A stretch of DNA of 64,000 bases from PSRJ01 sp963825305 (GTDB taxonomy: Bacteria > Acidobacteriota > Terriglobia > Bryobacterales > Bryobacteraceae): contig CAWGTA010000008.1 of the NCBI GenBank assembly GCA_963825305.1, forward strand, positions 248,001 through 312,000, in the 5' to 3' direction. Positions 62,574 to 64,000 of the stretch are shown piece by piece; the first letter of the stretch is position 1, and the number at the start of each line of letters is the position of its first letter. The notes under the pieces are model-generated. The model had not been told where the DNA came from, made no database searches, and was given only the letters and a program-made list of their open reading frames with translations. The position numbers and the translations under genes are program-made.

Positions 62574-64000
62574 GTGGGGACATTCTCGAACAACCCGTCG
62601 GAGCCCAAAGCCGCAACCATCACCTACGCGCTCAGCTATGCAGGCGCGTTATTGGGCGACCTAAGGGTTGCACTCCGCTCACTGAGCCGGACCCCAACGC
62701 TGTGGGCCACCATCGCTCTCACGCTGGCGCTGGGGATTGGCATGAACACCGCCATCTTCAGCGTTGTGCGCGGCGTGCTGTTGCGTCCGCTGACGAACCG
62801 CGATGAGGATCGACTGATTTACATTCAGCAGAGTGCGCCCGGCTTGCAAGTGAGCAACGCCACGTTCTCGATTCCCGAGATCAATGACATAGGCCCGCAC
62901 TTGAAGACCATCAGCAAACTCGGTACGTTTTCCACTGTCGACTTTTCTGCAAAGGGCTTGGGCGAAGCACGTGAAATCCACGCCGGCGTGGTGGACGGCG
63001 CCTATTTTGAGGTAATGGGGCTGAAGCCCGCCTTAGGCCGGCTGGTTGACGAGCGCGACGATAGGCCGAACGCTGACGGCGCGGTAGTGCTGACGTACAA
63101 GTTCTGGGCCACCGTGCTGCATTCGGATCCGAATGTGATTGGAAAGACGATACGGCTGGGTAGCATGATGGAAGTCCGTTCCGCAACTATCATTGGAGTT
63201 CTAGAGCCGTCCGTGCCGTATCCGGCGGAAACGCAGCTGATCGCAAACATAGTCACCAGCCCGCACCATCTTTCCGCAACCATGGTGCAAGGTCGCGAGC
63301 ATCGCATGACCGACGTATTCGGCCGGCTGGCCCCCGGGGCGAACATTAAGTCCGCGCGCGCGGAGCTTCGTGGCGTATACGCAGCAATGACAGCGTCCCA
63401 TCCGGAAGCCTACAAGCCTCAAGATCACTTCCAGATCGATGCGCGGCTGTTGCGGGACCAGATCAACGCGGGAGCGAGTACCGTCCTGTGGCTGTTGTTC
63501 GGCGCCTCGGGCCTGCTGTTCATAATTGCCTGCTCGAACGTGGCAAACCTGATTCTTGCCCGCACCGTACATCGCGAATCGGAACTGGCCGTTCGTGCCG
63601 CGCTGGGAGCAAGCGCCACCGTCATTCGCAGGTCGTTGTTGGCGGAAGGGCTGGTTCTATGTGGCAGCGGAGGCTTGGCCGGCGTTCTCGTGGCCATCCC
63701 GATGGTGACGGTACTTGCGCGTTACGCGCTGCGATTTTCAGTGAGGGCAGCGGATCTCACCGTCGATTTCAGCTTGCTTTGGATGGGCTTGGCTTTGGCG
63801 TTGGCCGCGGCGGTATTCCTTGCCTTCGTCCCCCGCCTGCCTTCCGACGATAGTTCCCGCGGACTGGCGCTGACCAGCGGCACCAGCCGAATCATAGGCG
63901 GCAGCCGTCGTCGCATTCGCGTTTTTACCGTTGTCCAAGTCGCCGCATCATTCCTAATGTTGGCGAGTGCGGGTGTCTTGCTGACCACATTGCATTCTAT
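62574..64000 (+). CDS. ADOP-family ABC permease, partial (right edge)
   Basis: 475 codons are visible; the rest lies beyond the window. The GTG start at 62574 has AGGAGG seven bases before it. Near the start come GDLRVALRSLSRTPTLWATI and ALTLALGIGMNTAIFSVVRG (first membrane segment). A large periplasmic domain follows (FSIPEINDI, LKPALGRLVDERDDRPNADG), then membrane segments (VLWLLFGASGLLFIIACSNVANLILAR; GLALALAAAVFLAFV). The order matches the first half of the permease at 47322. No ATPase partner is near. Confidence 0.9.
   Translation, partial: MGTFSNNPSEPKAATITYALSYAGALLGDLRVALRSLSRTPTLWATIALTLALGIGMNTAIFSVVRGVLLRPLTNRDEDRLIYIQQSAPGLQVSNATFSIPEINDIGPHLKTISKLGTFSTVDFSAKGLGEAREIHAGVVDGAYFEVMGLKPALGRLVDERDDRPNADGAVVLTYKFWATVLHSDPNVIGKTIRLGSMMEVRSATIIGVLEPSVPYPAETQLIANIVTSPHHLSATMVQGREHRMTDVFGRLAPGANIKSARAELRGVYAAMTASHPEAYKPQDHFQIDARLLRDQINAGASTVLWLLFGASGLLFIIACSNVANLILARTVHRESELAVRAALGASATVIRRSLLAEGLVLCGSGGLAGVLVAIPMVTVLARYALRFSVRAADLTVDFSLLWMGLALALAAAVFLAFVPRLPSDDSSRGLALTSGTSRIIGGSRRRIRVFTVVQVAASFLMLASAGVLLTTLHS

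Overview
The window looks like a chromosomal segment of an acidobacterium of the Solibacter/Bryobacter type. The evidence is family content: G+C-rich DNA, orphan duplicated FtsX/MacB-type permeases (the ADOP family), a sigma factor of the Planctomycetes/Solibacter ECF type, Ser/Thr kinases with TPR tails, many small secreted proteins carrying a PDGKPN...DGKPDLSG signature, and abundant palindromic intergenic repeats. No rRNA, CRISPR array or intact transposase was seen.

Layout. 1-5.8 kb: a partial membrane/coiled-coil protein running off the left edge, a small unknown protein, a secreted beta-helix protein and two exported cupins, separated by G+C-rich repeat-filled spacers. 5.8-12.6 kb: a methyltransferase-FadL pair, divergent from a TPR Ser/Thr kinase; an ECF sigma factor whose kinase partner has been deleted; and a degraded copy of the same divergent unit, in which a secreted Hcp-like gene now sits behind a methyltransferase remnant. 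12.7-16.1 kb: a small integrated element (DnaB-like helicase, HTH protein, tyrosine integrase) ending flush with tRNA-Leu(UAG). 16.1-28.2 kb: mostly housekeeping and envelope genes (M49-like peptidase, YIP1, DUF4097 lipoprotein, yebC-ruvC, HtrA, EamA, M20 peptidase). 28.2-31.7 kb: a porin, then an A+T-richer island with a two-gene PIN-like operon between inverted repeats. 31.7-46.3 kb: FecR-type envelope proteins, RNase R, a chemotaxis receptor, PhzF, a methyltransferase, PAP2-like and spermidine-synthase-like membrane proteins, and a DUF1932 oxidoreductase. 46.3-53.6 kb: an ADOP permease, a Ycf46-like AAA ATPase and an aldo/keto reductase, with two sets of direct repeats that meet in a chimeric ORF. 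53.7-64 kb: a sigma54 regulator/sensor kinase pair, a PEP-CTERM protein, a phosphoesterase-cytochrome operon divergent from an ECF sigma/anti-sigma pair, a second secreted DGKPDLSG protein and a second ADOP permease cut by the right edge.

The most striking signals are rearrangements: three related sigma/kinase promoter units in different states of decay, a chimeric gene made from two neighbours, repeat-bounded islands, and four genes each split by one apparent extra base. Two genes at the window edges (1-777 minus and 62574-64000 plus) were read directly from the sequence because they have no closed ORF here. All functional calls rest on motifs and family knowledge; no database search was possible.
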